Below are positions 15,798 to 24,706 of a stretch of 64,000 bases of DNA, in pieces (position 1 is the first letter of the stretch; each line of letters opens with the position of its first letter). The position numbers and the translations under genes are program-made. Source of the DNA: an uncultured Tenacibaculum sp. (GTDB taxonomy: Bacteria > Bacteroidota > Bacteroidia > Flavobacteriales > Flavobacteriaceae); NCBI RefSeq assembly GCF_947504135.1, contig NZ_CANNGG010000001.1, positions 434,001 to 498,000 of the forward strand, given 5' to 3'. The notes beneath the pieces were generated by a model. That model did no database searches, was not told the DNA's origin, and worked only from the letters and a program-made list of their open reading frames with translations.

Positions 15798-16424
15798 TTA
15801 GTCTAAATGGTAAATTTCCATAATACCCTCTAAGATGCGTTCAAAATCGATGTTTAAATCGATGAGGTTTCCTGTTTTAATATCAAAAACCCAACCATGT
15901 ACTTTTAAGCCTCTATCTCTGTAAGCCTTTTGTACAGCAGCGGTTTTAATAAGATTAACGCATTGTTCTTGTACGTTTAAATCAACCAAGCGGTCGTAAC
16001 GCTCATTTTCATCTTCAATTTTATTCAGCTCATCTTTGTGTAAGCGATACACATCTCTGATGTAACGTAACCAAGGATTTAATAACCCTAAATCGGCAGA
16101 TTGCATTGCGGCTTTAACCCCACCACAAGAATAATGACCACAAACCACAATATGATTTACTTTTAAATGCTCTACAGCATATTCAATTACAGAAGCAGAA
16201 TTTAAGTCAATTGCAGGTACCATGTTGGCAATATTTCTGTGTACAAAAACATCACCAGGATCAAGTCCCATTAAGTCTTCGGCAGAAACCCTACTATCTG
16301 AACATCCTATGTATAGTAATTCAGGATTTTGTCCTTCGTTTAATTTTTTAAAATAGTCTTTATCGGTAGATAGCTTGTTTTTTACCCACTCTTTATTGTT
16401 ATCAAAAATTTTAGATAGATTCAT
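15798..16424 (-). CDS. beta-carbonic anhydrase (first of two)
   Basis: This 208-residue enzyme interconverts CO2 and bicarbonate. Zinc ligands are Cys in YIGCSDSRVSAED (with the Asp-Arg dyad) and His and Cys in VVCGHYSCGGVKAA. This is the plant/bacterial beta class (Can-like). It has no signal peptide and so is cytosolic. It is the last gene of the SulP-carbonic anhydrase set, but a hairpin after the other anhydrase separates it, so it may have its own promoter. Confidence 0.95.
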   Translation of the reverse strand: MNLSKIFDNNKEWVKNKLSTDKDYFKKLNEGQNPELLYIGCSDSRVSAEDLMGLDPGDVFVHRNIANMVPAIDLNSASVIEYAVEHLKVNHIVVCGHYSCGGVKAAMQSADLGLLNPWLRYIRDVYRLHKDELNKIEDENERYDRLVDLNVQEQCVNLIKTAAVQKAYRDRGLKVHGWVFDIKTGNLIDLNIDFERILEGIMEIYHLD

Positions 16425-16503
16425 AGTTGTAAATATTACTCGTTAGAAGAGTTTTCACCACCTTTCTATTTTTGGAGGGAAAGAATTTTCGAAGTTAATA
16501 AAA

Positions 16504-16537
16504 AAAGAGAACCTAAAATTAAATTTAGATTCTCTTT
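16504..16537 (-). terminator. terminator after the second carbonic anhydrase gene
   Basis: Interrupted stem: AAAGAGAA (16504-16511) with TTCTCTTT (16530-16537), one mismatch, then CTAAA with TTTAG. On the minus strand it is followed by a T run. Confidence 0.7.
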
Positions 16538-16564
16538 GTGGTGTAAAATTAAGAGGGATAATTC

Positions 16565-17194
16565 TTATTCAAAAAAAGTAACAGCACCGTCTTCAATGTT
16601 ATACATAGCTCCAACAATCATAATTTCACCGTTTTTGTGCATATCAGCTAGTACTTCACTTTCGTTTAAAATTCTATCAATAGTTAACTGTACGTTCTTT
16701 TCAGCGACGTTATTTACAAACTCGATGTTAGATGAGTTTCTTAAGCTTTCATCTTTTGGCTCAGTTACAGCTTCTACAGCTGGCTTAATTTTACTTAGCA
16801 TGGTAGTTAAGTTACCTAACTCAGCGTTGTCACAAGCACCTTTAACGGCTCCACAACTTGTGTGACCTAATACTACTATTAACTTAGTACCAGCTAACTT
16901 ACAAGCAAACTCCATACTACCTAAAATATCTTCGTTTACAAAGTTACCAGCAATTCTTGCGCTAAAAATATCTCCTAAACCTTGGTCGAAAACTAATTCA
17001 GCAGAAACTCTTGAATCGATACAGCTTAAAATAGTAGCAAAAGGAAATTGTCCTTCTCTAGTATCGTTAACTTGCTCTAATAAGTTACGGTTCGCTTTTA
17101 AGTTGTTTTGAAATCTTAAGTTTCCTTCTTTTAAATATTGTAATGACTTTTCAGGAGTCATAGTAGCTTGAGTTTCTTTAGTATGTGCTTTCAT
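16565..17194 (-). CDS. beta-carbonic anhydrase (second of two)
   Basis: This 209-residue protein has LSCIDSRVSAELVF, which carries the zinc Cys and Asp-Arg dyad, and VVLGHTSCGAVKGA with the zinc His and Cys. It belongs to a different beta subgroup from the neighbour (shorter N terminus, IAGNFVNEDILGS rather than NIANMVPA). There is no export signal. It sits directly downstream of a SulP transporter gene, which suggests a functional link with bicarbonate or another anion. Confidence 0.95.
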   Translation of the reverse strand: MKAHTKETQATMTPEKSLQYLKEGNLRFQNNLKANRNLLEQVNDTREGQFPFATILSCIDSRVSAELVFDQGLGDIFSARIAGNFVNEDILGSMEFACKLAGTKLIVVLGHTSCGAVKGACDNAELGNLTTMLSKIKPAVEAVTEPKDESLRNSSNIEFVNNVAEKNVQLTIDRILNESEVLADMHKNGEIMIVGAMYNIEDGAVTFFE

Positions 17195-17305
17195 GATTTA
17201 TATTTTTTTAAAATTATTTATGTCTTTTTATTGAATACTAACAATCCTTTAATAGCGTATTGTAGTAAAAAGTGTTTTTATTTTGTTATAACCTTTAAAA
17301 GGGTG

Positions 17306-18886
17306 TTATGCTGCTTTATGTCTTAGTTTAAAGAATTTAATGAAACTATCTGGGTTTTCAACTTCACCACGTTCAGAAATAAGCTTGATATTAATATTTC
17401 TTTCTTTGGCTTTAAAGGCGAAATCTTCTAATATTTCGATAATATCGTTATCTAAATATCTTGTCTTACGTACATCTAATTCTAAATACGTATCTCTAGG
17501 TAAACTATCTAATTCTTTTAAGATAGCACCTTTGTTAAAGAAAGTTACTTCTTCAGCAAGTGTCATTTTTATTTTATGCGCTCCGTTACTTTTGTCTTCA
17601 ATATGTAGGAAGTGTGAGTTTTGGTAGCTCTTAATTAAAATAACTACTACTCCTACTGCTAAACCTAATGAAATACCTGTTAATAAATCGGTGAAAACAA
17701 TACCTAAAACAGTTACCATAAATGGTACAAACTGTTTCCAACCTAAGGCAAACATTTGCTTAAATAAGCTAGGCTTTGCTAGTTTATAACCAACAACTAA
17801 TAAAATTGCAGCTAAAACAGATAAAGGAATTTTATTTAATAAGGTAGGAATTAAAATAACAGACAGTAATAAAAATAATCCGTGAATAATTGTTGACATT
17901 TTAGATTTTCCTCCTGATTGAATGTTAGCAGAACTTCTTACGATTACCTGAGTAATTGGTAAACCTCCAATTAAACCAGATAATATATTTCCTGTTCCTT
18001 GTGCAACTAATTCTCTATTGGTTGGAGTTACATTTTTTTCAGGGTCTAATTTATCAGTAGCTTCAACACAAAGTAAAGTTTCTAAACTAGCTACTAAAGC
18101 AATGGTAAAGGCAGTTACCCATACTTCATAGTTAGTAATGGCGCTAAAGTTAGGTAAAGTAAATTGACCTAAGAAAGAATCAAAACTTTCAGGAATTGGT
18201 ACACTTACCAAGTGAGAAGCTTGTATAGCTAATGTTTCATTTCCTTGTGTTAATGTAAAAAAGACAATTCCCAACACTACAGCTACTAAAGGCCCTTGAA
18301 TTAGTTGAAATATTTTCCCTTTTTTACTTAGAACTTTATCCCAAAGAATTAAAATAGCTAATCCAATAAAACCAATAACCATTGACCCGATAGTAATATT
18401 ATCAGCTATATTTATAATAGCTGAAAAAGTGTTTTCACCAGAAGGTTCAATAAAGCTATCAGCTCCTTCAGGTTCTGCATCATAACCAAAGAAGTGAGGG
18501 ATTTGTTTTAGAATAATAATAATACCTATACCAGTAAGCATTCCTTTAATTACTGATGAAGGAAAGTAATAACCGATAACTCCTGCTTTAAGAACTCCAA
18601 AAAGAATTTGAATAATTCCTCCTAAAACAACAGCTACTAAAAAATTTTCATAGCCACCTAGAGCACCAATAGCAGTTAATACAATAGCTGCTAAACCAGC
18701 AGCAGGTCCACTAACTCCAATTTTAGAGCCACTAATAGCTCCGACAACAACACCTCCAACAATTCCTGCAATTACTCCTGAAAAAAGAGGGGCTCCACTA
18801 GCTAATGCAATACCTAAACATAAAGGTAAAGCTACAAAGAACACGACTATACTAGCAGGTAAGTCGCTTTTAATATTTTTAAACAT
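17306..18886 (-). CDS. SulP-family anion transporter with STAS domain (bicarbonate candidate)
   Basis: This 526-residue protein has 10-14 hydrophobic helices, the SulP signatures (DLPASIVVFFVALPLCLGIA at the start, SKIGVSGPAAGL, VASLETLLCVEATDKLDP) and a cytosolic STAS domain at the end (about 430-520, YLELDVRKTRYLDNDIIEIL). SulP proteins move sulfate, bicarbonate or other anions, often with sodium. Adjacent carbonic anhydrase genes point to bicarbonate, as in BicA-like systems, but the substrate is an inference. It is the first gene of the set on the minus strand. Confidence 0.92.
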   Translation of the reverse strand: MFKNIKSDLPASIVVFFVALPLCLGIALASGAPLFSGVIAGIVGGVVVGAISGSKIGVSGPAAGLAAIVLTAIGALGGYENFLVAVVLGGIIQILFGVLKAGVIGYYFPSSVIKGMLTGIGIIIILKQIPHFFGYDAEPEGADSFIEPSGENTFSAIINIADNITIGSMVIGFIGLAILILWDKVLSKKGKIFQLIQGPLVAVVLGIVFFTLTQGNETLAIQASHLVSVPIPESFDSFLGQFTLPNFSAITNYEVWVTAFTIALVASLETLLCVEATDKLDPEKNVTPTNRELVAQGTGNILSGLIGGLPITQVIVRSSANIQSGGKSKMSTIIHGLFLLLSVILIPTLLNKIPLSVLAAILLVVGYKLAKPSLFKQMFALGWKQFVPFMVTVLGIVFTDLLTGISLGLAVGVVVILIKSYQNSHFLHIEDKSNGAHKIKMTLAEEVTFFNKGAILKELDSLPRDTYLELDVRKTRYLDNDIIEILEDFAFKAKERNINIKLISERGEVENPDSFIKFFKLRHKAA

Positions 18887-19072
18887 AATGTATGTGTATA
18901 TTTTGATACTCCAAATGAAAATTTAGAGCGTATTTTAAAATGTAAATGAATTATTTATTACTTATTAGGTTGAGCCAAGGAAACATGTAACAAGCCTTAT
19001 CTCAAAATAACGTTGTTTTTATTCACTAAGCATCACACGGAGTTTTATTCCATGAAATAATTAGCCAAAAAA

Positions 19073-19372
19073 TTAAGCAGTAAAAAATTCGGGAGGTGGG
19101 GTAAGAATTTTTGGATATTGAGAAACGTAGTTTTTAGATTGAAAACGAACGTTTTTCTTTTTTTGAATAGTCTTGTATAAAAAAGAGATGTAATCCTTGT
19201 TAGGGTGCGCTTTTAATTCAGCTACCTTAACATGTTTTGTGTTTTCTTCTTCTTCACTTAAACTTAAGAAAATTGTTATATCTTGGTTCTTGTCTACCAA
19301 AGTAATTACCGTAGGAGCAACAATAATTCCTGCGAATAAAACAACGAAAAATATGGCAACTTTAGACTTCAA
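19073..19372 (-). CDS. small exported or membrane-anchored hypothetical protein
   Basis: This 99-residue protein has one N-terminal hydrophobic segment (VAIFFVVLFAGIIVAPTVITL) that could be a signal peptide or an anchor, then a charged region and a conserved-looking tail with PPPEFF. I do not recognise the family; similar short proteins seem common in Flavobacteriia. A TAnnTTTG element sits 26 bases upstream, so it has its own promoter apart from the bat genes. Confidence 0.75.
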   Translation of the reverse strand: MKSKVAIFFVVLFAGIIVAPTVITLVDKNQDITIFLSLSEEEENTKHVKVAELKAHPNKDYISFLYKTIQKKKNVRFQSKNYVSQYPKILTPPPEFFTA

Positions 19373-19397
19373 TATACTTTTTAAATAAGTTCAACTG

Positions 19398-19405
19398 CAA
19401 AAGTA
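19398..19405 (-). promoter_or_regulatory. -7 promoter element of the small exported protein gene
   Basis: TACTTTTG on the minus strand, matching TAnnTTTG, 26 bases before the ATG at 19372. Confidence 0.5.
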
Positions 19406-19428
19406 ATTATTTTTTTAGAGCTAAAATG

Positions 19429-20181
19429 TTATAATTCTTTTAAATTTTCAGATTGCGTCCAACCTATTTTGCCATCGGCTAGTTTTATTTTCTTCCAATT
19501 ATCCACAGAATCTAAGACATTAACTTTGGTTCCTTCGTGTAATGTGAAAATTTCATTAGAGTTATCAGTAGGCTCATTAGTAACAGATACTTCTTCAGTA
19601 TAAATAATAGCTTCAATGTTATTTTTAGCTTGATTGTATTGAGTGTACGTAATAACTAAAGATGTAATTAAAAGTAAAAATGCTAAAATACTAGTAGTAA
19701 AGTAAGTTCTTTTTTTACTTGGTGTGTAGGCAAAATAAAATAATAAAAATAAAACAGAGGCTACAAAAGAAAGTATAATAGTAATTACAGCCCAAGTGTT
19801 ATAGGTAAACTTTTGTAGATAATTTTCATTAAATTTTTGAAAAATTGATTTTGGTAATGCTTCAATTCTATCAAGAGTTAAACGCTTTGCTATAATTAAG
19901 TTGTTTTTAGCATCTTCATTTAAAGGGTCTAATTGTAGTGCTTTTTCGTAATTATAAATAGTAGGAGCTACTTTATTAAGCTTGTAGTAACAATTACCCA
20001 AGTTGTAATAGACTTCGGATGATGCTAGGTTTTCATCTTCTATTTGCTCGTATAGTTTAATAGCTTCTTCGTAATTACCTTCTTTGTACAAAGAATTAGC
20101 GTTTGAAAATAAATCGTTGGCATTTTGTGCTAACGTAACTGTTGACACAAATAAGAATAAATATATAACTAGCTTTCTCAT
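19429..20181 (-). CDS. batE: BatE: TPR and SH3-domain membrane protein
   Basis: This 250-residue protein has a signal peptide, then tetratricopeptide repeats (about 20-105, YYNLGNCYYKLNKVAPTIYN), two hydrophobic helices (about 130-185) and a C-terminal bacterial SH3 domain (HEGTKVNVLDSVDNWKKIKL). This is the BatE layout. Bat proteins were first named for aerotolerance in Bacteroides; their exact activity is unknown, but they are thought to form an envelope complex. It is the last gene of the operon, and its start overlaps the batD stop. Confidence 0.9.
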   Translation of the reverse strand: MRKLVIYLFLFVSTVTLAQNANDLFSNANSLYKEGNYEEAIKLYEQIEDENLASSEVYYNLGNCYYKLNKVAPTIYNYEKALQLDPLNEDAKNNLIIAKRLTLDRIEALPKSIFQKFNENYLQKFTYNTWAVITIILSFVASVLFLLFYFAYTPSKKRTYFTTSILAFLLLITSLVITYTQYNQAKNNIEAIIYTEEVSVTNEPTDNSNEIFTLHEGTKVNVLDSVDNWKKIKLADGKIGWTQSENLKEL

Positions 20182-21935
20182 TATAACTGTCGATCTAATT
20201 GTGTTATTACTTGTTTTGCTTTTTCATACTCCTCTTTCATTTGTACATTGGTAATTGGAGTATATCTGGCAAAATCACAATCGTTAAATACGTCAATAAA
20301 ATTATTAATAGTTTCCATATTAACTTTTCTATTCGCTAATAAATCAGTAATTTTTTCACGACTTATATCAGATGTTTCTACACCTAGTTTTGCCTTTAGG
20401 TAATTGTGTAGAGCTCTTTCTAAGGCTTCATAAAAAGCCTCTTTATTACCTAATTGTTTTTGTGCTTCCGACAAGTATTTCTTGGCAAGTTTATCTGCTT
20501 TTCGCAATTTGTTACCTAATACATCACTATCACGTTCTTCTTTCTTTTTCTGAATAATAATTCCAATTGGAATAGCTAAAACAGGAAGTAACAAAAGAAT
20601 GTAAAACAAGGTAGATTTAAAGAAATCATCTGTTTTTATAGGCTGTAAATTAGTAGCTGTTTGAATGTATCTAAAATCGCTACCTGTAACTTTTACATCT
20701 TGTTTAGCAACTGTATTAGCATCGGAGTTTGTCGGAACTTCCTTCCCTTCTAAAACATCAACATATAAATCATCTGTAGAGATGGTTTGGTATACCTTTT
20801 CTTTAGGGTTAAAGTAAGAAAAGCTAGTTTTTGGAATTCTATATTTTCCTTTAAACTCAGGAACAATAGTATAGTTGTCAGTAACTGAACCTGATAATCC
20901 AGTTCCAGTAATGCGAACATTTTCTTTTCTCTCAGGTTGATAAACTTCTAGTTCTTTAGGGGTTTCAACTTTTGGAAGTTCAAACAATTTTAAATTTCCT
21001 TTACCATTTACTGAAACCTTAATTTGTGATGATTCATTAGCTTTTAAGGTGTTTTTGCTTAAAGAAACATCAAAAGAAAATTCACCAACCGCACCAGTAA
21101 AATCCTCTGGTTTGTTTTTGAGAGGTAAGGCTTGAGCGTTAACAATTTTCTTAGCAGAAGAAAACTCTTTACGAACTTGACGTGTAATTACGTTTCCGAA
21201 AAAGTCAGCTCTTCCAGTAGGGACTGCAACAACAATATCCATTTTCATAGGGTCTATTGTTAATTTACCAGAGGTTGTTGGAATTAACAAAGCTTTGTGT
21301 AAAACAGCATAACGATAATTTTCTCCGTTATAGGTACCTGTTTTAACAGGCATTCCGTTACGTTTAATTTCTTGATTCCAGAAACCGTTATATTGTGGAG
21401 CTTCAGTTATTGCATTGTCATAGATACCAACATTATCACTAAAGTATAAGCGGTATTCTACATAAATTCCCTCACCAACATAAGGTTTAGATTTGGAAAT
21501 CTCAGCAACTAAATGAATGTTTTGTTCTGCAATATAATTAGGATCGTTTGGATTTTTAGGGATGTCAACAGCATCTAAAACAATAACTTTTATAGGGTTT
21601 GACTTTATTGTTTTTCCATCAATTTCAATACTCGCAGAGGGAATATTAAATTCTCCTTTTCTTTTGGGTTGTAGTATGTAGGTGTATGATTGATTGAAAG
21701 AAACCTTACCGTTAATCCAAGATTGACTTACTGATTGACTCGGACCACCAACAATTTTAAAATTAGTGAAGTTTGGTGGTTTAAAATTATCGGCTCCTTG
21801 TTTGTTGATAGAAAACTCAATACGTAGTCGCTGGTTTACACCTAATTTATTTTTACTAACAGTAGTTGTTAATGCAACATCTTGCGCACTAATAGAATGT
21901 GAAATAAAAATTAATATTAAAATTAATAAACGCAT
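20181..21935 (-). CDS. batD: BatD-family protein
   Basis: This 584-residue protein has a signal peptide (to about residue 17), repeated immunoglobulin-like beta domains typical of BatD (VSKNKLGVNQRLRIEF onward), a single membrane helix near 440-465 and a cytosolic helical tail with a KLRKADKLAKKYLSEAQ-like region. BatD is thought to be a periplasmic scaffold for the von Willebrand proteins BatA and BatB. It is flanked by a shorter paralogue just upstream in the operon. Confidence 0.93.
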   Translation of the reverse strand: MRLLILILIFISHSISAQDVALTTTVSKNKLGVNQRLRIEFSINKQGADNFKPPNFTNFKIVGGPSQSVSQSWINGKVSFNQSYTYILQPKRKGEFNIPSASIEIDGKTIKSNPIKVIVLDAVDIPKNPNDPNYIAEQNIHLVAEISKSKPYVGEGIYVEYRLYFSDNVGIYDNAITEAPQYNGFWNQEIKRNGMPVKTGTYNGENYRYAVLHKALLIPTTSGKLTIDPMKMDIVVAVPTGRADFFGNVITRQVRKEFSSAKKIVNAQALPLKNKPEDFTGAVGEFSFDVSLSKNTLKANESSQIKVSVNGKGNLKLFELPKVETPKELEVYQPERKENVRITGTGLSGSVTDNYTIVPEFKGKYRIPKTSFSYFNPKEKVYQTISTDDLYVDVLEGKEVPTNSDANTVAKQDVKVTGSDFRYIQTATNLQPIKTDDFFKSTLFYILLLLPVLAIPIGIIIQKKKEERDSDVLGNKLRKADKLAKKYLSEAQKQLGNKEAFYEALERALHNYLKAKLGVETSDISREKITDLLANRKVNMETINNFIDVFNDCDFARYTPITNVQMKEEYEKAKQVITQLDRQL

Positions 21936-21944
21936 TACTTTAGT

Positions 21945-22778
21945 TTAATTTTTTGAAACTAATTTTAACTCAAGAGTGTCTTTAGTTATAGAAATAAAAT
22001 CGTCTATTGAGTTATTAATTTTGACTTTTAAATTAAGAATCATAGGAGATTCTTCTTCTTGATTTTTATTGGTTGTTAATAAAAATTTTTTAAATAAAAT
22101 TTTGTTATAATTTATTCCTTTGTGTTTGACAACTTCTTTTTTAATATTAGTTATTTTAACTTCTTTTGAGTGAAAGCCTTTAAACCTAGGCTCTGATATT
22201 ACAAGGTAGGAGTCAGGTACTCCTTCTTCCAAGTAATAGAGGTAGTAATTTACAGATTGGGGATTATTATTTCTTTTTGAGAATAGGAATGTGTTTTTCG
22301 AAACTTTACATTTGATATCAGCTAAACATTTTGCTTCATTTGAATAACTATCAATTACTTTAATAGTTAGTTTTTGTGCTTTTAATTTTGTGTTGTTTAA
22401 GAGAAAGGAAGGTGGCGATATTGTGTATGTGCCTTTTTTTTTGGGCTTTATCAAGTAATACCATGATAAAGAACATTTGTTTATGGTGTTACCATTTTTA
22501 TCTTTAAATAAAAAGCGGTTAAAATTCTTTGAAATTTTGTCAGAAACTATATTAAAGTCATTTAAATCTGGTGGAGTAAATAAAGAATCTATGGGGAGTT
22601 TAGTTAAAAAAGAACTATCAATCTGATCAGAGGTAGTTGTTAACTTGAATTTTAATTTAAACTCCTGATTTGAACTAACCTTTTCATGATTAACAGACAT
22701 TAAAAAGTTGACATCTTGCGCGCTAAGAGCAATTGTAATAAAACTAATTAATAACGTTATGTATACTTTCAACTTCAT
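21945..22778 (-). CDS. truncated BatD-like paralogue
   Basis: This 277-residue protein has a signal peptide ending in SAQ and the same opening as BatD (QDVNFLMSVNHEKVSSNQEF against QDVALTTTVSKNKLGVNQRL). It shares FxIVSxxxSKNFNR- and YxIKPKKKGTYTI-like elements with the BatD N-terminal domains but stops before any membrane helix. It lies between batC and batD, ten bases upstream of batD, so it looks like a local duplication that kept only the periplasmic N-terminal part. A role as a soluble partner of the Bat complex is possible but unproven. Confidence 0.8.
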   Translation of the reverse strand: MKLKVYITLLISFITIALSAQDVNFLMSVNHEKVSSNQEFKLKFKLTTTSDQIDSSFLTKLPIDSLFTPPDLNDFNIVSDKISKNFNRFLFKDKNGNTINKCSLSWYYLIKPKKKGTYTISPPSFLLNNTKLKAQKLTIKVIDSYSNEAKCLADIKCKVSKNTFLFSKRNNNPQSVNYYLYYLEEGVPDSYLVISEPRFKGFHSKEVKITNIKKEVVKHKGINYNKILFKKFLLTTNKNQEEESPMILNLKVKINNSIDDFISITKDTLELKLVSKN

Positions 22779-22830
22779 ACTTATTTTTCAAAAATGCCTA
22801 AAAGTAATTAAGATTTTAACAACTGAAAAA

Positions 22831-23655
22831 TTACCAGTCTTTTTCTTGTTTTACTTTTCTTCCTTTTGATTTTTGTGCATTCATTTTCTTTTGCGTCTTG
22901 TTTTCTTCATTATTTAAACTCTCAAGTAGCTGTTTCATTTGCTCAGGAGTCATGTTACCTTGTTGAGGTTTAGGTTGTTGATTTTGTTTGTCTTTTTGGT
23001 CTTGATTAGGTTTTTGCTGATTGTTTTGATCATCGTTTTTCTGATCTTGGTTATCATCCTTTTTGTCCTTATCGTCGCCTTTTTGATCTTTATCGTTTTG
23101 TTTGTCTTTGTCGTCTTGATCTTGCTGATCTTTATTCTGTTGATTCTGATCTTGTTGGTCTTTGTTTTTATCTTTGTCGTCCTTTTGATCTTGTTGCTGT
23201 TTTTTAGCTTCTTTTTGAGCAACGGCTAAATTATAACGTGTTTCATCATCATTAGGATTTCTACGTAAGGAATTTTTAAAGGCTTCAACAGCTTGTTCAT
23301 ATTGCTTTTGCTCCATCATGGCATTACCTATGTTGTGATAAGCTTCAGCCTGAGCCATTTTGTCTTTTGAAGTCTCAGTAGTTACTTTAAACTGTTCTAC
23401 AGCTTCTTTGTATTTCTTTTCTTGGTATAAAGTATTACCAAAATTATAACTTGCTTTTTCATACTTGCTGTTCTTACCTAAGGCTTTTCGGTAGGTAATA
23501 GCAGCATCACTAAACTTTTGTTTATTGTATAGTTTGTTTCCTTCTCGTAACAAAGCACGTGCTTCACGTTGTAGTTTAAGTGTGTCTTGTTGCGCATTTG
23601 CTATTGCAGAAACTGCAAAAACTAGAATGAATATTAAATTTTGTAAACTTTTCAT
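22831..23655 (-). CDS. batC: BatC: TPR protein with low-complexity charged tail
   Basis: This 274-residue protein has a signal peptide, three TPR units (about 35-155, including KASYNFGNTLYQEKKYKEAV and AEAYHNIGNAMMEQKQYEQA) and a long Q/D/K/N-rich tail of about 70 residues, ending in GRKVKQEKDW. The tail is likely disordered. BatC is a usual partner of BatA/BatB. The low-complexity region gives open frames on other strands and frames that are not genes. Confidence 0.9.
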   Translation of the reverse strand: MKSLQNLIFILVFAVSAIANAQQDTLKLQREARALLREGNKLYNKQKFSDAAITYRKALGKNSKYEKASYNFGNTLYQEKKYKEAVEQFKVTTETSKDKMAQAEAYHNIGNAMMEQKQYEQAVEAFKNSLRRNPNDDETRYNLAVAQKEAKKQQQDQKDDKDKNKDQQDQNQQNKDQQDQDDKDKQNDKDQKGDDKDKKDDNQDQKNDDQNNQQKPNQDQKDKQNQQPKPQQGNMTPEQMKQLLESLNNEENKTQKKMNAQKSKGRKVKQEKDW

Positions 23656-23663
23656 ACTACATT

Positions 23664-24701
23664 TTAAGATTCTTCGTTAAACAAATCTACTTTCTTCAAC
23701 CATTTGGTTTTCTTATCAAATAAAAACATATCTAAAATTAAAAACAACAGTCCAATTCCTACAAACCATTGAAATTGATCTTTGTAATCAGAAAATTGTT
23801 TTGTTTCAAATTCGTTTTTTTGTGCGTTTCCAATAATCTTTTCAATGGCTTCTACTGGATTTTCAGTTTTATTACCATCAAAATATTGTCCGTCAGAAGC
23901 ATCAGCAACTCCTTGTAAAACATCGGGTTTACGTTGGGTAATTACTGTTTCCCCCATTCTATCTTTTTTATAACCAATAAGTGCGCCATTTAATTTAATA
24001 GGAATTGGACCTCCTTTTTCAGTACCTACACCTACGGTGTATACTTTTACACCTTCGTTGGCGATGTTTTGAGCAACTTGTTTAGTTTCTTCTTGATGAT
24101 CTTCACCATCTGAAATAATTATTAAAAAACGATTCGTTTGCTCGTCGTTATCATAATAAGTATTCGCTAGGTTTAAAGCTTCATTGATAGCAGTACCTTG
24201 ACTTGAAACCATATCAGGATTTGCATTTTGCAAAAACATTTTTGCTGCGGCGTGATCGGTAGTAATAGGAAGTAGAGGGTAAGCATTACCTGCATAGATA
24301 ATAATACCAACTCTATCACTTCCTAGCTTATCAATAGTTTTAGATATAATTTGTTTTGCTTTTTCTAATCTATTAGGTGCAATATCTTCTGCTAACATAC
24401 TTTTAGAAACATCTAAAGCAAACACCACATCAACACCTTCTCTTTTCACGGTTTTTAGTTTTGTTCCCATTTTAGGGTTAACTAATGATAAAATTAAAAA
24501 CGATAACCCTACCAAAAAGAAAACAAGTTTTAGTACAGATTTAAAGGTTGATGTATTTGGTGCTATTTTAGATAAAAGCAACGGGTTAGCAAACTTTTTT
24601 TGAGTTCGTTTTTTCCACCATAAAACTAATAGGAAAACCACAATTATTACAGGAATAATTGCAAAAAGATAAAAATATATTGGTTCTTCTAGTTTGTACA
24701 T
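23664..24701 (-). CDS. batB: BatB: von Willebrand factor A domain membrane protein
   Basis: This 345-residue protein has two N-terminal helices (about 8-28 and 55-75), then a VWA domain with the metal-ion site DVSKSMLAEDIAPNRLEKAK (D-x-S-x-S) near 95, and a terminal helix near 315. This is the BatB layout. It lies nine bases upstream of batC and five bases downstream of batA, so the genes are one transcript. Confidence 0.92.
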   Translation of the reverse strand: MYKLEEPIYFYLFAIIPVIIVVFLLVLWWKKRTQKKFANPLLLSKIAPNTSTFKSVLKLVFFLVGLSFLILSLVNPKMGTKLKTVKREGVDVVFALDVSKSMLAEDIAPNRLEKAKQIISKTIDKLGSDRVGIIIYAGNAYPLLPITTDHAAAKMFLQNANPDMVSSQGTAINEALNLANTYYDNDEQTNRFLIIISDGEDHQEETKQVAQNIANEGVKVYTVGVGTEKGGPIPIKLNGALIGYKKDRMGETVITQRKPDVLQGVADASDGQYFDGNKTENPVEAIEKIIGNAQKNEFETKQFSDYKDQFQWFVGIGLLFLILDMFLFDKKTKWLKKVDLFNEES

Positions 24702-24706
24702 CTTGC

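Noticed and set aside
22939..23229. Very hydrophobic 96-codon frame on the plus strand, and a Lys-rich frame on the minus strand, in batC
   Set aside because: Both are other readings of the low-complexity tail of BatC.
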